NCBI RefSeq assembly: GCF_037975245.1
Contig: NC_092574.1
Location: forward strand, 2,451,001 to 2,515,000
DNA length: 64,000 bases
Reading direction: 5' to 3'
Source: Apostichopus japonicus
Taxonomy: Eukaryota; Echinodermata; Holothuroidea; Aspidochirotida; Stichopodidae
The position numbers were made by a program, and so were the translations under genes. Numbering within the stretch: position 1 is the stretch's first letter; each line of letters begins with the position of its first letter. The notes under the pieces are model-generated. The model worked only from the letters and a program-made list of their open reading frames with translations. It ran no database searches and was not told the origin of the DNA. Of this stretch, positions 38,486 through 53,881 are shown piece after piece.

Positions 38486-41400
38486 ATTGATGCTCATGTC
38501 TGCCTAGGTTCGATTCCACGCCGAAGCACTATTTTATATAATTTTTTTTTTTTTTTTTTTGGGGGGGGGGGTTGTTGTTAATATCTGCATGTACATGCAT
38601 GGTGTTTTAAATTTGTTTTGCTTTGTTTGTTTGTCTGTCTGTTTTTTTTTAGGGGGGGGTGGGGGTTGTTTCTATTTGGTATATTGTTTCGCGTAAACGA
38701 AGTAGGTCATTGCAATATTTTGCACAACTTGTACTTAGAAACCAATCGGAACTTAAGACCTGAGTAGTAAATTTGATTTCTGTCTCGCTCGTCGCCTTTC
38801 ACTGGAAATTTTAATGAAAGTATACATAAGGACGAAAATTGTACCTGCAAAAAGAAATGCTTCTTTTGTACAGTGTAAGGCCACCGCGACATCTTTTCTG
38901 ACAATCTTGATAATATTTGTTCTTCGGGAATGTTGTGTCATTACTTAGCCTTTATATTATAAACCGTTAAGTGTGGAAACAGCTATGCTCCTGTTAGAAC
39001 AACTTCACATTTCTTAAATGCTGATTTACTGAGGCAGGCGTTTGAAAGACAGTGTGATACAAACAGGTACGGTAACGTTATAAACAATGCCACGAGCTCT
39101 CCGTGCATTAACAACGATCGAAACGTGCGGTATTCATGACGGTACACAAAGCAGATAATGCGAATACAGCAGACTTAGCCGAGAATTAAACCTAGTAGCG
39201 CGGAGGATTTAATTATGACATACTAGGACTTTCTACCGGTAAACTTTACTCATTGTCGAATAAATCTATCTAATTTCTACCTTATCTAGCTTTTACTCTG
39301 TATTTAACGTATTATGACTAAAGCAAATATGAAATTCACGACAATTCCATGGGACTTGTATATTCATTTAAAATAGCTCCGTTTTGAATCTAAAATCTAA
39401 CGCTCCATTGCTATGGTAACATCGTGAATAATAGCCCTGCCGCTAATGGATAGATGACATGTAGAAGATGGCCATCGATGGCGCTCTCAACTTCTCGTGC
39501 CACGTCTGGCACCTACAAGAAGTAACCGACATATTACTGGCGCAATCCCGACCGAACGTATTTTAACTCTCCTACAGACTTTTCTACACTGATCCCAGAA
39601 AGCATTAAGTGCCGTCAAAATGCCTCAGTTGCTCATAGGTACATATCCATGACGTAACACTGTTCTCGTTGTGCATAAAACTGTTGTCAAAAGTAAGGCA
39701 TATATACTGATAGGCCTAGACTAGGTATACGTTGCAGACTATGCATAGGCTAACTTCACAGACAGACATACATGCACGCAGACAACTTCAGATAATGTAA
39801 AATATCACTAACCGTAATCACGTTATGTTTACGATGTCTTGAAATGTCGTCCTTTTCTTCTCTGCAACCCCGGGCCGTCATTGTAGTCGTTCGAACAACT
39901 AAATTAAGGCGAGGAACGACGTCAAGATATATCCAACGTCTAGACCACACTGCTTGCAATGAAGAGAGAACTGCCCAGTACAGTACGTGTTGATATGGAC
40001 GCCTACAAAATGACAACAAATATTTTCCATTGAAAATCCACTGTGTGTGACGGTATAGTAAACACTCGTATATAGATCAACGCACACGCGCGCACGGAGG
40101 TATTATGTACGTACAGCATGCAATGCAGACAAATATTTCGGAGCGCGCGCTTCTGATTTTGTGCTGAATATTCTTGTGAGCGCTCTTGTATAACTGTTTG
40201 CATGTGCGCACGGACAAGATAGACGTCAGATTATCACGCTGTAGCTACTAAACCTTTACTTGCATGTGTACAGCAGTAGACTACTGTGATGGTTGCATGC
40301 GGCAGTTTAATTGTGTGTGCACAATATGTCAGCATTGTACGGTGGCTTCATAAGGACATAGGAAAGAAAAACAGTGTCCCCAAATCTCACAATGTTGTCT
40401 TTTTATCTCAAAATATTGCCTCTTTTTTTTTCCCCTTTAAAATTTGGACTTTAAAAGATCCATCGGGAGCTTTCTATTTTATAGCTGTTGTAAGTGTCAT
40501 ATACCAGAAGTAATCGTTCCATTATCTTACACACTATAAGTCCGTCACGTTTTGGGTCCGCTAAAGTATAGCTAGAAGTTGTCAACTGACATATCAGACC
40601 CCCCCCCCATTCCCCCGTTGATATCTGAGGGCTTGGCCTGTCAGGGTGCATGCGCATTTCTATATCATGACGCAGTTTAGACTTTGGGCTAGAAGAGGAG
40701 CAAGTTAAGCACACTGAACCGTCTGCTCGCACGGAGAAACATATCCAGATTTAAACACAGAATTTATGAAATGCTCTGTGTCACCTCCAATCCTCCTTAT
40801 TTGCACATCATCTCTACTTTGATTTATGTGCTTCCACATCAAGGCATTCAAAACGATCGTGGTGACTGGAAATATGCCAAAACAAGCACTGCGTTAAGTC
40901 ATTTTACGTCTTGTGTGTGTATGTGTGTGTGCTTTTAATTTACTTGTCTTTTCGTGTGTTTTTTGGTTGTTTTTTTCGTGTTTTTGTTTTTTTGTTTTTC
41001 GTGTTTCTTCTTTCACGGTTAAACTTTTGTGCGAATGTACAATACTCCAATTGGGGCACGGTACGCATTCATATCACATTGTTTTGGAACAATCTGGAAC
41101 TGGAAGTATTATTTCGACCCAAGAATCACCAGGCTGGCGTGGTGGCCTGAACGGTTGGAAGACAGCACTGCGCGTCGGTGTTTGTTGTCAGGCTGTGTGA
41201 ATCGCGCCGATCGGATGACAGACACTGCTTTGTTTATAACGGCATCGCCAAGGTGGAATTTTTACACGGGCCTAGGATCCCAATTCCGTATCCTCCCTTA
41301 GTTCGCAAAAGCATCCGGGAGATTACGTTTAGAGTCCGGCCTTCGGGCCAGAAGTGGGCTAGCTGACTTGCAATGGAGGGCTCACGTCGATTCGGACTGG

Positions 41401-41563
41401 GTTGATGTTCAACGTTCAGTGAAACCATGGCCTCGATGAGGCGTAATCTCTTGTTAATTTTAGCTTTCTGTCTTCAATTTTATAATACAATAATTCAAAT
41501 TAATTATTGACATTTTGCATTCATCTTTTTCTCGCTAAGTAATCACAATTTATTTAAGATTAA
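38486..41563 (-). repeat. Macrosatellite unit, block 2 copy 10
   Basis: Tract lengths H1-H6 are 19, 11, 9, 8, 5 and 10; total 3078, core 3016. One private C-to-T change at 39319. Confidence 0.98.
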
Positions 41564-41616
41564 ATTGATGCTCATGTCTGCCTAGGTTCGATTCCACGCC
41601 GAAGCACTATTTTATA

Positions 41617-41647
<31 letters not shown>

Positions 41648-44643
41648 GGTTGTTGTTAATATCTGCATGTACATGCATGGTGTTTTAAATTTGTTTTGCT
41701 TTGTTTGTTTGTCTGTCTGTTTTTTTTTTAGGGGGGGGTGGGGGTTGTTTCTATTTGGTATATTGTTTCGCGTAAACGAAGTAGGTCATTGCAATATTTT
41801 GCACAACTTGTACTTAGAAACCAATCGGAACTTAAGACCTGAGTAGTAAATTTGATTTCTGTCTCGCTCGTCGCCTTTCACTGGAAATTTTAATGAAAGT
41901 ATACATAAGGACGAAAATTGTACCTGCAAAAAGAAATGCTTCTTTTGTACAGTGTAAGGCCACCGCGACATCTTTTCTGACAATCTTGATAATATTTGTT
42001 CTTCGGGAATGTTGTGTCATTACTTAGCCTTTATATTATAAACCGTTAAGTGTGGAAACAGCTATGCTCCTGTTAGAACAACTTCACATTTCTTAAATGC
42101 TGATTTACTGAGGCAGGCGTTTGAAAGACAGTGTGATACAAACAGGTACGGTAACGTTATAAACAATGCCACGAGCTCTCCGTGCATTAACAACGATCGA
42201 AACGTGCGGTATTCATGACGGTACACAAAGCAGATAATGCGAATACAGCAGACTTAGCCGAGAATTAAACCTAGTAGCGCGGAGGATTTAATTATGACAT
42301 ACTAGGACTTTCTACCGGTAAACTTTACTCATTGTCGAATAAATCTATCTAATTTCTACCTTATCTAGCTTTTACTCTGTATTTAACGTATTATGACCAA
42401 AGCAAATATGAAATTCACGACAATTCCATGGGACTTGTATATTCATTTAAAATAGCTCCGTTTTGAATCTAAAATCTAACGCTCCATTGCTATGGTAACA
42501 TCGTGAATAATAGCCCTGCCGCTAATGGATAGATGACATGTAGAAGATGGCCATCGATGGCGCTCTCAACTTCTCGTGCCACGTCTGGCACCTACAAGAA
42601 GTAACCGACATATTACTGGCGCAATCCCGACCGAACGTATTTTAACTCTCCTACAGACTTTTCTACACTGATCCCAGAAAGCATTAAGTGCCGTCAAAAT
42701 GCCTCAGTTGCTCATAGGTACATATCCATGACGTAACACTGTTCTCGTTGTGCATAAAACTGTTGTCAAAAGTAAGGCATATATACTGATAGGCCTAGAC
42801 TAGGTATACGTTGCAGACTATGCATAGGCTAACTTCACAGACAGACATACATGCACGCAGACAACTTCAGATAATGTAAAATATCACTAACCGTAATCAC
42901 GTTATGTTTACGATGTCTTGAAATGTCGTCCTTTTCTTCTCTGCAACCCCGGGCCGTCATTGTAGTCGTTCGAACAACTAAATTAAGGCGAGGAACGACG
43001 TCAAGATATATCCAACGTCTAGACCACACTGCTTGCAATGAAGAGAGAACTGCCCAGTACAGTACGTGTTGATATGGACGCCTACAAAATGACAACAAAT
43101 ATTTTCCATTGAAAATCCACTGTGTGTGACGGTATAGTAAACACTCGTATATAGATCAACGCACACGCGCGCACGGAGGTATTATGTACGTACAGCATGC
43201 AATGCAGACAAATATTTCGGAGCGCGCGCTTCTGATTTTGTGCTGAATATTCTTGTGAGCGCTCTTGTATAACTGTTTGCATGTGCGCACGGACAAGATA
43301 GACGTCAGATTATCACGCTGTAGCTACTAAACCTTTACTTGCATGTGTACAGCAGTAGACTACTGTGATGGTTGCATGCGGCAGTTTAATTGTGTGTGCA
43401 CAATATGTCAGCATTGTACGGTGGCTTCATAAGGACATAGGAAAGAAAAACAGTGTCCCCAAATCTCACAATGTTGTCTTTTTATCTCAAAATATTGCCT
43501 CTTTTTTTTTCCCCTTTAAAATTTGGACTTTAAAAGATCCATCGGGAGCTTTCTATTTTATAGCTGTTGTAAGTGTCATATACCAGAAGTAATCGTTCCA
43601 TTATCTTACACACTATAAGTCCGTCACGTTTTGGGTCCGCTAAAGTATAGCTAGAAGTTGTCAACTGACATATCAGACCCCCCCCCCCATTCCCCCGTTG
43701 ATATCTGAGGGCTTGGCCTGTCAGGGTGCATGCGCATTTCTATATCATGACGCAGTTTAGACTTTGGGCTAGAAGAGGAGCAAGTTAAGCACACTGAACC
43801 GTCTGCTCGCACGGAGAAACATATCCAGATTTAAACACAGAATTTATGAAATGCTCTGTGTCACCTCCAATCCTCCTTATTTGCACATCATCTCTACTTT
43901 GATTTATGTGCTTCCACATCAAGGCATTCAAAACGATCGTGGTGACTGGAAATATGCCAAAACAAGCACTGCGTTAAGTCATTTTACGTCTTGTGTGTGT
44001 ATGTGTGTGTGCTTTTAATTTACTTGTCTTTTCGTGTGTTTTTTGGTTGTTTTTTTCGTGTTTTTGTTTTTTTGTTTTTCGTGTTTCTTCTTTCACGGTT
44101 AAACTTTTGTGCGAATGTACAATACTCCAATTGGGGCACGGTACGCATTCATATCACATTGTTTTGGAACAATCTGGAACTGGAAGTATTATTTCGACCC
44201 AAGAATCACCAGGCTGGCGTGGTGGCCTGAACGGTTGGAAGACAGCACTGCGCGTCGGTGTTTGTTGTCAGGCTGTGTGAATCGCGCCGATCGGATGACA
44301 GACACTGCTTTGTTTATAACGGCATCGCCAAGGTGGAATTTTTACACGGGCCTAGGATCCCAATTCCGTATCCTCCCTTAGTTCGCAAAAGCATCCGGGA
44401 GATTACGTTTAGAGTCCGGCCTTCGGGCCAGAAGTGGGCTAGCTGACTTGCAATGGAGGGCTCACGTCGATTCGGACTGGGTTGATGTTCAACGTTCAGT
44501 GAAACCATGGCCTCGATGAGGCGTAATCTCTTGTTAATTTTAGCTTTCTGTCTTCAATTTTATAATACAATAATTCAAATTAATTATTGACATTTTGCAT
44601 TCATCTTTTTCTCGCTAAGTAATCACAATTTATTTAAGATTAA
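41564..44643 (-). repeat. Macrosatellite unit, block 2 copy 11
   Basis: Tract lengths H1-H6 are 18, 12, 10, 8, 5 and 11; total 3080, core 3016. Confidence 0.98.
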
Positions 44644-47600
44644 ATTGATGCTCATGTCTGCCTAGGTTCGATTCCACGCCGAAGCACTATTTTATATAAT
44701 TTTTTTTTTTTTTTTTGGGGGGGGGGGGTTGTTGTTAATATCTGCATGTACATGCATGGTGTTTTAAATTTGTTTTGCTTTGTTTGTTTGTCTGTCTGTT
44801 TTTTTTTTAGGGGGGGGTGGGGGTTGTTTCTATTTGGTATATTGTTTCGCGTAAACGAAGTAGGTCATTGCAATATTTTGCACAACTTGTACTTAGAAAC
44901 CAATCGGAACTTAAGACCTGAGTAGTAAATTTGATTTCTGTCTCGCTCGTCGCCTTTCACTGGAAATTTTAATGAAAGTATACATAAGGACGAAAATTGT
45001 ACCTGCAAAAAGAAATGCTTCTTTTGTACAGTGTAAGGCCACCGCGACATCTTTTCTGACAATCTTGATAATATTTGTTCTTCGGGAATGTTGTGTCATT
45101 ACTTAGCCTTTATATTATAAACCGTTAAGTGTGGAAACAGCTATGCTCCTGTTAGAACAACTTCACATTTCTTAAATGCTGATTTACTGAGGCAGGCGTT
45201 TGAAAGACAGTGTGATACAAACAGGTACGGTAACGTTATAAACAATGCCACGAGCTCTCCGTGCATTAACAACGATCGAAACGTGCGGTATTCATGACGG
45301 TACACAAAGCAGATAATGCGAATACAGCAGACTTAGCCGAGAATTAAACCTAGTAGCGCGGAGGATTTAATTATGACATACTAGGACTTTCTACCGGTAA
45401 ACTTTACTCATTGTCGAATAAATCTATCTAATTTCTACCTTATCTAGCTTTTACTCTGTATTTAACGTATTATGACCAAAGCAAATATGAAATTCACGAC
45501 AATTCCATGGGACTTGTATATTCATTTAAAATAGCTCCGTTTTGAATCTAAAATCTAACGCTCCATTGCTATGGTAACATCGTGAATAATAGCCCTGCCG
45601 CTAATGGATAGATGACATGTAGAAGATGGCCATCGATGGCGCTCTCAACTTCTCGTGCCACGTCTGGCACCTACAAGAAGTAACCGACATATTACTGGCG
45701 CAATCCCGACCGAACGTATTTTAACTCTCCTACAGACTTTTCTACACTGATCCCAGAAAGCATTAAGTGCCGTCAAAATGCCTCAGTTGCTCATAGGTAC
45801 ATATCCATGACGTAACACTGTTCTCGTTGTGCATAAAACTGTTGTCAAAAGTAAGGCATATATACTGATAGGCCTAGACTAGGTATACGTTGCAGACTAT
45901 GCATAGGCTAACTTCACAGACAGACATACATGCACGCAGACAACTTCAGATAATGTAAAATATCACTAACCGTAATCACGTTATGTTTACGATGTCTTGA
46001 AATGTCGTCCTTTTCTTCTCTGCAACCCCGGGCCGTCATTGTAGTCGTTCGAACAACTAAATTAAGGCGAGGAACGACGTCAAGATATATCCAACGTCTA
46101 GACCACACTGCTTGCAATGAAGAGAGAACTGCCCAGTACAGTACGTGTTGATATGGACGCCTACAAAATGACAACAAATATTTTCCATTGAAAATCCACT
46201 GTGTGTGACGGTATAGTAAACACTCGTATATAGATCAACGCACACGCGCGCACGGAGGTATTATGTACGTACAGCATGCAATGCAGACAAATATTTCGGA
46301 GCGCGCGCTTCTGATTTTGTGCTGAATATTCTTGTGAGCGCTCTTGTATAACTGTTTGCATGTGCGCACGGACAAGATAGACGTCAGATTATCACGCTGT
46401 AGCTACTAAACCTTTACTTGCATGTGTACAGCAGTAGACTACTGTGATGGTTGCATGCGGCAGTTTAATTGTGTGTGCACAATATGTCAGCATTGTACGG
46501 TGGCTTCATAAGGACATAGGAAAGAAAAACAGTGTCCCCAAATCTCACAATGTTGTCTTTTTATCTCAAAATATTGCCTCTTTTTTTTTCCCCTTTAAAA
46601 TTTGGACTTTAAAAGATCCATCGGGAGCTTTCTATTTTATAGCTGTTGTAAGTGTCATATACCAGAAGTAATCGTTCCATTATCTTACACACTATAAGTC
46701 CGTCACGTTTTGGGTCCGCTAAAGTATAGCTAGAAGTTGTCAACTGACATATCAGACCCCCCCCCCCATTCCCCCGTTGATATCTGAGGGCTTGGCCTGT
46801 CAGGGTGCATGCGCATTTCTATATCATGACGCAGTTTAGACTTTGGGCTAGAAGAGGAGCAAGTTAAGCACACTGAACCGTCTGCTCGCACGGAGAAACA
46901 TATCCAGATTTAAACACAGAATTTATGAAATGCTCTGTGTCACCTCCAATCCTCCTTATTTGCACATCATCTCTACTTTGATTTATGTGCTTCCACATCA
47001 AGGCATTCAAAACGATCGTGGTGACTGGAAATATGCCAAAACAAGCACTGCGTTAAGTCATTTTACGTCTTGTGTGTGTATGTGTGTGTGCTTTTAATTT
47101 ACTTGTCTTTTCGTGTGTTTTTTGGTTGTTTTTTTCGTGTTTTTGTTTTTTTGTTTTTCGTGTTTCTTCTTTCACGGTTAAACTTTTGTGCGAATGTACA
47201 ATACTCCAATTGGGGCACGGTACGCATTCATATCACATTGTTTTGGAACAATCTGGAACTGGAAGTATTATTTCGACCCAAGAATCACCAGGCTGGCGTG
47301 GTGGCCTGAACGGTTGGAAGACAGCACTGCGCGTCGGTGTTTGTTGTCAGGCTGTGTGAATCGCGCCGATCGGATGACAGACACTGCTTTGTTTATAACG
47401 GCATCGCCAAGGTGGAATTTTTACACGGGCCTAGGATCCCAATTCCGTATCCTCCCTTAGTTCGCAAAAGCATCCGGGAGATTACGTTTAGAGTCCGGCC
47501 TTCGGGCCAGAAGTGGGCTAGCTGACTTGCAATGGAGGGCTCACGTCGATTCGGACTGGGTTGATGTTCAACGTTCAGTGAAACCATGGCCTCGATGAGG

Positions 47601-47722
47601 CGTAATCTCTTGTTAATTTTAGCTTTCTGTCTTCAATTTTATAATACAATAATTCAAATTAATTATTGACATTTTGCATTCATCTTTTTCTCGCTAAGTA
47701 ATCACAATTTATTTAAGATTAA
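44644..47722 (-). repeat. Macrosatellite unit, block 2 copy 12
   Basis: Tract lengths H1-H6 are 17, 12, 10, 8, 5 and 11; total 3079, core 3016. Its tract pattern is identical to the next copy: the only adjacent pair with matching lengths in all six tracts. Confidence 0.98.
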
Positions 47723-50700
47723 ATTGATGCTCATGTCTGCCTAGGTTCGATTCCACGCCGAAGCACTATTTTATATAATTTTTTTTTTTTTTTTTGGGGG
47801 GGGGGGGTTGTTGTTAATATCTGCATGTACATGCATGGTGTTTTAAATTTGTTTTGCTTTGTTTGTTTGTCTGTCTGTTTTTTTTTTAGGGGGGGGTGGG
47901 GGTTGTTTCTATTTGGTATATTGTTTCGCGTAAACGAAGTAGGTCATTGCAATATTTTGCACAACTTGTACTTAGAAACCAATCGGAACTTAAGACCTGA
48001 GTAGTAAATTTGATTTCTGTCTCGCTCGTCGCCTTTCACTGGAAATTTTAATGAAAGTATACATAAGGACGAAAATTGTACCTGCAAAAAGAAATGCTTC
48101 TTTTGTACAGTGTAAGGCCACCGCGACATCTTTTCTGACAATCTTGATAATATTTGTTCTTCGGGAATGTTGTGTCATTACTTAGCCTTTATATTATAAA
48201 CCGTTAAGTGTGGAAACAGCTATGCTCCTGTTAGAACAACTTCACATTTCTTAAATGCTGATTTACTGAGGCAGGCGTTTGAAAGACAGTGTGATACAAA
48301 CAGGTACGGTAACGTTATAAACAATGCCACGAGCTCTCCGTGCATTAACAACGATCGAAACGTGCGGTATTCATGACGGTACACAAAGCAGATAATGCGA
48401 ATACAGCAGACTTAGCCGAGAATTAAACCTAGTAGCGCGGAGGATTTAATTATGACATACTAGGACTTTCTACCGGTAAACTTTACTCATTGTCGAATAA
48501 ATCTATCTAATTTCTACCTTATCTAGCTTTTACTCTGTATTTAACGTATTATGACCAAAGCAAATATGAAATTCACGACAATTCCATGGGACTTGTATAT
48601 TCATTTAAAATAGCTCCGTTTTGAATCTAAAATCTAACGCTCCATTGCTATGGTAACATCGTGAATAATAGCCCTGCCGCTAATGGATAGATGACATGTA
48701 GAAGATGGCCATCGATGGCGCTCTCAACTTCTCGTGCCACGTCTGGCACCTACAAGAAGTAACCGACATATTACTGGCGCAATCCCGACCGAACGTATTT
48801 TAACTCTCCTACAGACTTTTCTACACTGATCCCAGAAAGCATTAAGTGCCGTCAAAATGCCTCAGTTGCTCATAGGTACATATCCATGACGTAACACTGT
48901 TCTCGTTGTGCATAAAACTGTTGTCAAAAGTAAGGCATATATACTGATAGGCCTAGACTAGGTATACGTTGCAGACTATGCATAGGCTAACTTCACAGAC
49001 AGACATACATGCACGCAGACAACTTCAGATAATGTAAAATATCACTAACCGTAATCACGTTATGTTTACGATGTCTTGAAATGTCGTCCTTTTCTTCTCT
49101 GCAACCCCGGGCCGTCATTGTAGTCGTTCGAACAACTAAATTAAGGCGAGGAACGACGTCAAGATATATCCAACGTCTAGACCACACTGCTTGCAATGAA
49201 GAGAGAACTGCCCAGTACAGTACGTGTTGATATGGACGCCTACAAAATGACAACAAATATTTTCCATTGAAAATCCACTGTGTGTGACGGTATAGTAAAC
49301 ACTCGTATATAGATCAACGCACACGCGCGCACGGAGGTATTATGTACGTACAGCATGCAATGCAGACAAATATTTCGGAGCGCGCGCTTCTGATTTTGTG
49401 CTGAATATTCTTGTGAGCGCTCTTGTATAACTGTTTGCATGTGCGCACGGACAAGATAGACGTCAGATTATCACGCTGTAGCTACTAAACCTTTACTTGC
49501 ATGTGTACAGCAGTAGACTACTGTGATGGTTGCATGCGGCAGTTTAATTGTGTGTGCACAATATGTCAGCATTGTACGGTGGCTTCATAAGGACATAGGA
49601 AAGAAAAACAGTGTCCCCAAATCTCACAATGTTGTCTTTTTATCTCAAAATATTGCCTCTTTTTTTTTCCCCTTTAAAATTTGGACTTTAAAAGATCCAT
49701 CGGGAGCTTTCTATTTTATAGCTGTTGTAAGTGTCATATACCAGAAGTAATCGTTCCATTATCTTACACACTATAAGTCCGTCACGTTTTGGGTCCGCTA
49801 AAGTATAGCTAGAAGTTGTCAACTGACATATCAGACCCCCCCCCCCATTCCCCCGTTGATATCTGAGGGCTTGGCCTGTCAGGGTGCATGCGCATTTCTA
49901 TATCATGACGCAGTTTAGACTTTGGGCTAGAAGAGGAGCAAGTTAAGCACACTGAACCGTCTGCTCGCACGGAGAAACATATCCAGATTTAAACACAGAA
50001 TTTATGAAATGCTCTGTGTCACCTCCAATCCTCCTTATTTGCACATCATCTCTACTTTGATTTATGTGCTTCCACATCAAGGCATTCAAAACGATCGTGG
50101 TGACTGGAAATATGCCAAAACAAGCACTGCGTTAAGTCATTTTACGTCTTGTGTGTGTATGTGTGTGTGCTTTTAATTTACTTGTCTTTTCGTGTGTTTT
50201 TTGGTTGTTTTTTTCGTGTTTTTGTTTTTTTGTTTTTCGTGTTTCTTCTTTCACGGTTAAACTTTTGTGCGAATGTACAATACTCCAATTGGGGCACGGT
50301 ACGCATTCATATCACATTGTTTTGGAACAATCTGGAACTGGAAGTATTATTTCGACCCAAGAATCACCAGGCTGGCGTGGTGGCCTGAACGGTTGGAAGA
50401 CAGCACTGCGCGTCGGTGTTTGTTGTCAGGCTGTGTGAATCGCGCCGATCGGATGACAGACACTGCTTTGTTTATAACGGCATCGCCAAGGTGGAATTTT
50501 TACACGGGCCTAGGATCCCAATTCCGTATCCTCCCTTAGTTCGCAAAAGCATCCGGGAGATTACGTTTAGAGTCCGGCCTTCGGGCCAGAAGTGGGCTAG
50601 CTGACTTGCAATGGAGGGCTCACGTCGATTCGGACTGGGTTGATGTTCAACGTTCAGTGAAACCATGGCCTCGATGAGGCGTAATCTCTTGTTAATTTTA

Positions 50701-50801
50701 GCTTTCTGTCTTCAATTTTATAATACAATAATTCAAATTAATTATTGACATTTTGCATTCATCTTTTTCTCGCTAAGTAATCACAATTTATTTAAGATTA
50801 A
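47723..50801 (-). repeat. Macrosatellite unit, block 2 copy 13
   Basis: Tract lengths H1-H6 are 17, 12, 10, 8, 5 and 11; total 3079, core 3016. Identical tract pattern to the preceding copy. Confidence 0.98.
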
Positions 50802-53800
50802 ATTGATGCTCATGTCTGCCTAGGTTCGATTCCACGCCGAAGCACTATTTTATATAATTTTTTTTTTTTTTTTTTTTGGGGGGGGGGGTTGTTGTTAATA
50901 TCTGCATGTACATGCATGGTGTTTTAAATTTGTTTTGCTTTGTTTGTTTGTCTGTCTGTTTTTTTTTAGGGGGGGGTGGGGGTTGTTTCTATTTGGTATA
51001 TTGTTTCGCGTAAACGAAGTAGGTCATTGCAATATTTTGCACAACTTGTACTTAGAAACCAATCGGAACTTAAGACCTGAGTAGTAAATTTGATTTCTGT
51101 CTCGCTCGTCGCCTTTCACTGGAAATTTTAATGAAAGTATACATAAGGACGAAAATTGTACCTGCAAAAAGAAATGCTTCTTTTGTACAGTGTAAGGCCA
51201 CCGCGACATCTTTTCTGACAATCTTGATAATATTTGTTCTTCGGGAATGTTGTGTCATTACTTAGCCTTTATATTATAAACCGTTAAGTGTGGAAACAGC
51301 TATGCTCCTGTTAGAACAACTTCACATTTCTTAAATGCTGATTTACTGAGGCAGGCGTTTGAAAGACAGTGTGATACAAACAGGTACGGTAACGTTATAA
51401 ACAATGCCACGAGCTCTCCGTGCATTAACAACGATCGAAACGTGCGGTATTCATGACGGTACACAAAGCAGATAATGCGAATACAGCAGACTTAGCCGAG
51501 AATTAAACCTAGTAGCGCGGAGGATTTAATTATGACATACTAGGACTTTCTACCGGTAAACTTTACTCATTGTCGAATAAATCTATCTAATTTCTACCTT
51601 ATCTAGCTTTTACTCTGTATTTAACGTATTATGACCAAAGCAAATATGAAATTCACGACAATTCCATGGGACTTGTATATTCATTTAAAATAGCTCCGTT
51701 TTGAATCTAAAATCTAACGCTCCATTGCTATGGTAACATCGTGAATAATAGCCCTGCCGCTAATGGATAGATGACATGTAGAAGATGGCCATCGATGGCG
51801 CTCTCAACTTCTCGTGCCACGTCTGGCACCTACAAGAAGTAACCGACATATTACTGGCGCAATCCCGACCGAACGTATTTTAACTCTCCTACAGACTTTT
51901 CTACACTGATCCCAGAAAGCATTAAGTGCCGTCAAAATGCCTCAGTTGCTCATAGGTACATATCCATGACGTAACACTGTTCTCGTTGTGCATAAAACTG
52001 TTGTCAAAAGTAAGGCATATATACTGATAGGCCTAGACTAGGTATACGTTGCAGACTATGCATAGGCTAACTTCACAGACAGACATACATGCACGCAGAC
52101 AACTTCAGATAATGTAAAATATCACTAACCGTAATCACGTTATGTTTACGATGTCTTGAAATGTCGTCCTTTTCTTCTCTGCAACCCCGGGCCGTCATTG
52201 TAGTCGTTCGAACAACTAAATTAAGGCGAGGAACGACGTCAAGATATATCCAACGTCTAGACCACACTGCTTGCAATGAAGAGAGAACTGCCCAGTACAG
52301 TACGTGTTGATATGGACGCCTACAAAATGACAACAAATATTTTCCATTGAAAATCCACTGTGTGTGACGGTATAGTAAACACTCGTATATAGATCAACGC
52401 ACACGCGCGCACGGAGGTATTATGTACGTACAGCATGCAATGCAGACAAATATTTCGGAGCGCGCGCTTCTGATTTTGTGCTGAATATTCTTGTGAGCGC
52501 TCTTGTATAACTGTTTGCATGTGCGCACGGACAAGATAGACGTCAGATTATCACGCTGTAGCTACTAAACCTTTACTTGCATGTGTACAGCAGTAGACTA
52601 CTGTGATGGTTGCATGCGGCAGTTTAATTGTGTGTGCACAATATGTCAGCATTGTACGGTGGCTTCATAAGGACATAGGAAAGAAAAACAGTGTCCCCAA
52701 ATCTCACAATGTTGTCTTTTTATCTCAAAATATTGCCTCTTTTTTTTTCCCCTTTAAAATTTGGACTTTAAAAGATCCATCGGGAGCTTTCTATTTTATA
52801 GCTGTTGTAAGTGTCATATACCAGAAGTAATCGTTCCATTATCTTACACACTATAAGTCCGTCACGTTTTGGGTCCGCTAAAGTATAGCTAGAAGTTGTC
52901 AACTGACATATCAGACCCCCCCCCCCATTCCCCCGTTGATATCTGAGGGCTTGGCCTGTCAGGGTGCATGCGCATTTCTATATCATGACGCAGTTTAGAC
53001 TTTGGGCTAGAAGAGGAGCAAGTTAAGCACACTGAACCGTCTGCTCGCACGGAGAAACATATCCAGATTTAAACACAGAATTTATGAAATGCTCTGTGTC
53101 ACCTCCAATCCTCCTTATTTGCACATCATCTCTACTTTGATTTATGTGCTTCCACATCAAGGCATTCAAAACGATCGTGGTGACTGGAAATATGCCAAAA
53201 CAAGCACTGCGTTAAGTCATTTTACGTCTTGTGTGTGTATGTGTGTGTGCTTTTAATTTACTTGTCTTTTCGTGTGTTTTTTGGTTGTTTTTTTCGTGTT
53301 TTTGTTTTTTTGTTTTTCGTGTTTCTTCTTTCACGGTTAAACTTTTGTGCGAATGTACAATACTCCAATTGGGGCACGGTACGCATTCATATCACATTGT
53401 TTTGGAACAATCTGGAACTGGAAGTATTATTTCGACCCAAGAATCACCAGGCTGGCGTGGTGGCCTGAACGGTTGGAAGACAGCACTGCGCGTCGGTGTT
53501 TGTTGTCAGGCTGTGTGAATCGCGCCGATCGGATGACAGACACTGCTTTGTTTATAACGGCATCGCCAAGGTGGAATTTTTACACGGGCCTAGGATCCCA
53601 ATTCCGTATCCTCCCTTAGTTCGCAAAAGCATCCGGGAGATTACGTTTAGAGTCCGGCCTTCGGGCCAGAAGTGGGCTAGCTGACTTGCAATGGAGGGCT
53701 CACGTCGATTCGGACTGGGTTGATGTTCAACGTTCAGTGAAACCATGGCCTCGATGAGGCGTAATCTCTTGTTAATTTTAGCTTTCTGTCTTCAATTTTA

Positions 53801-53881
53801 TAATACAATAATTCAAATTAATTATTGACATTTTGCATTCATCTTTTTCTCGCTAAGTAATCACAATTTATTTAAGATTAA
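50802..53881 (-). repeat. Macrosatellite unit, block 2 copy 14
   Basis: Tract lengths H1-H6 are 20, 11, 9, 8, 5 and 11; total 3080, core 3016. Confidence 0.98.
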
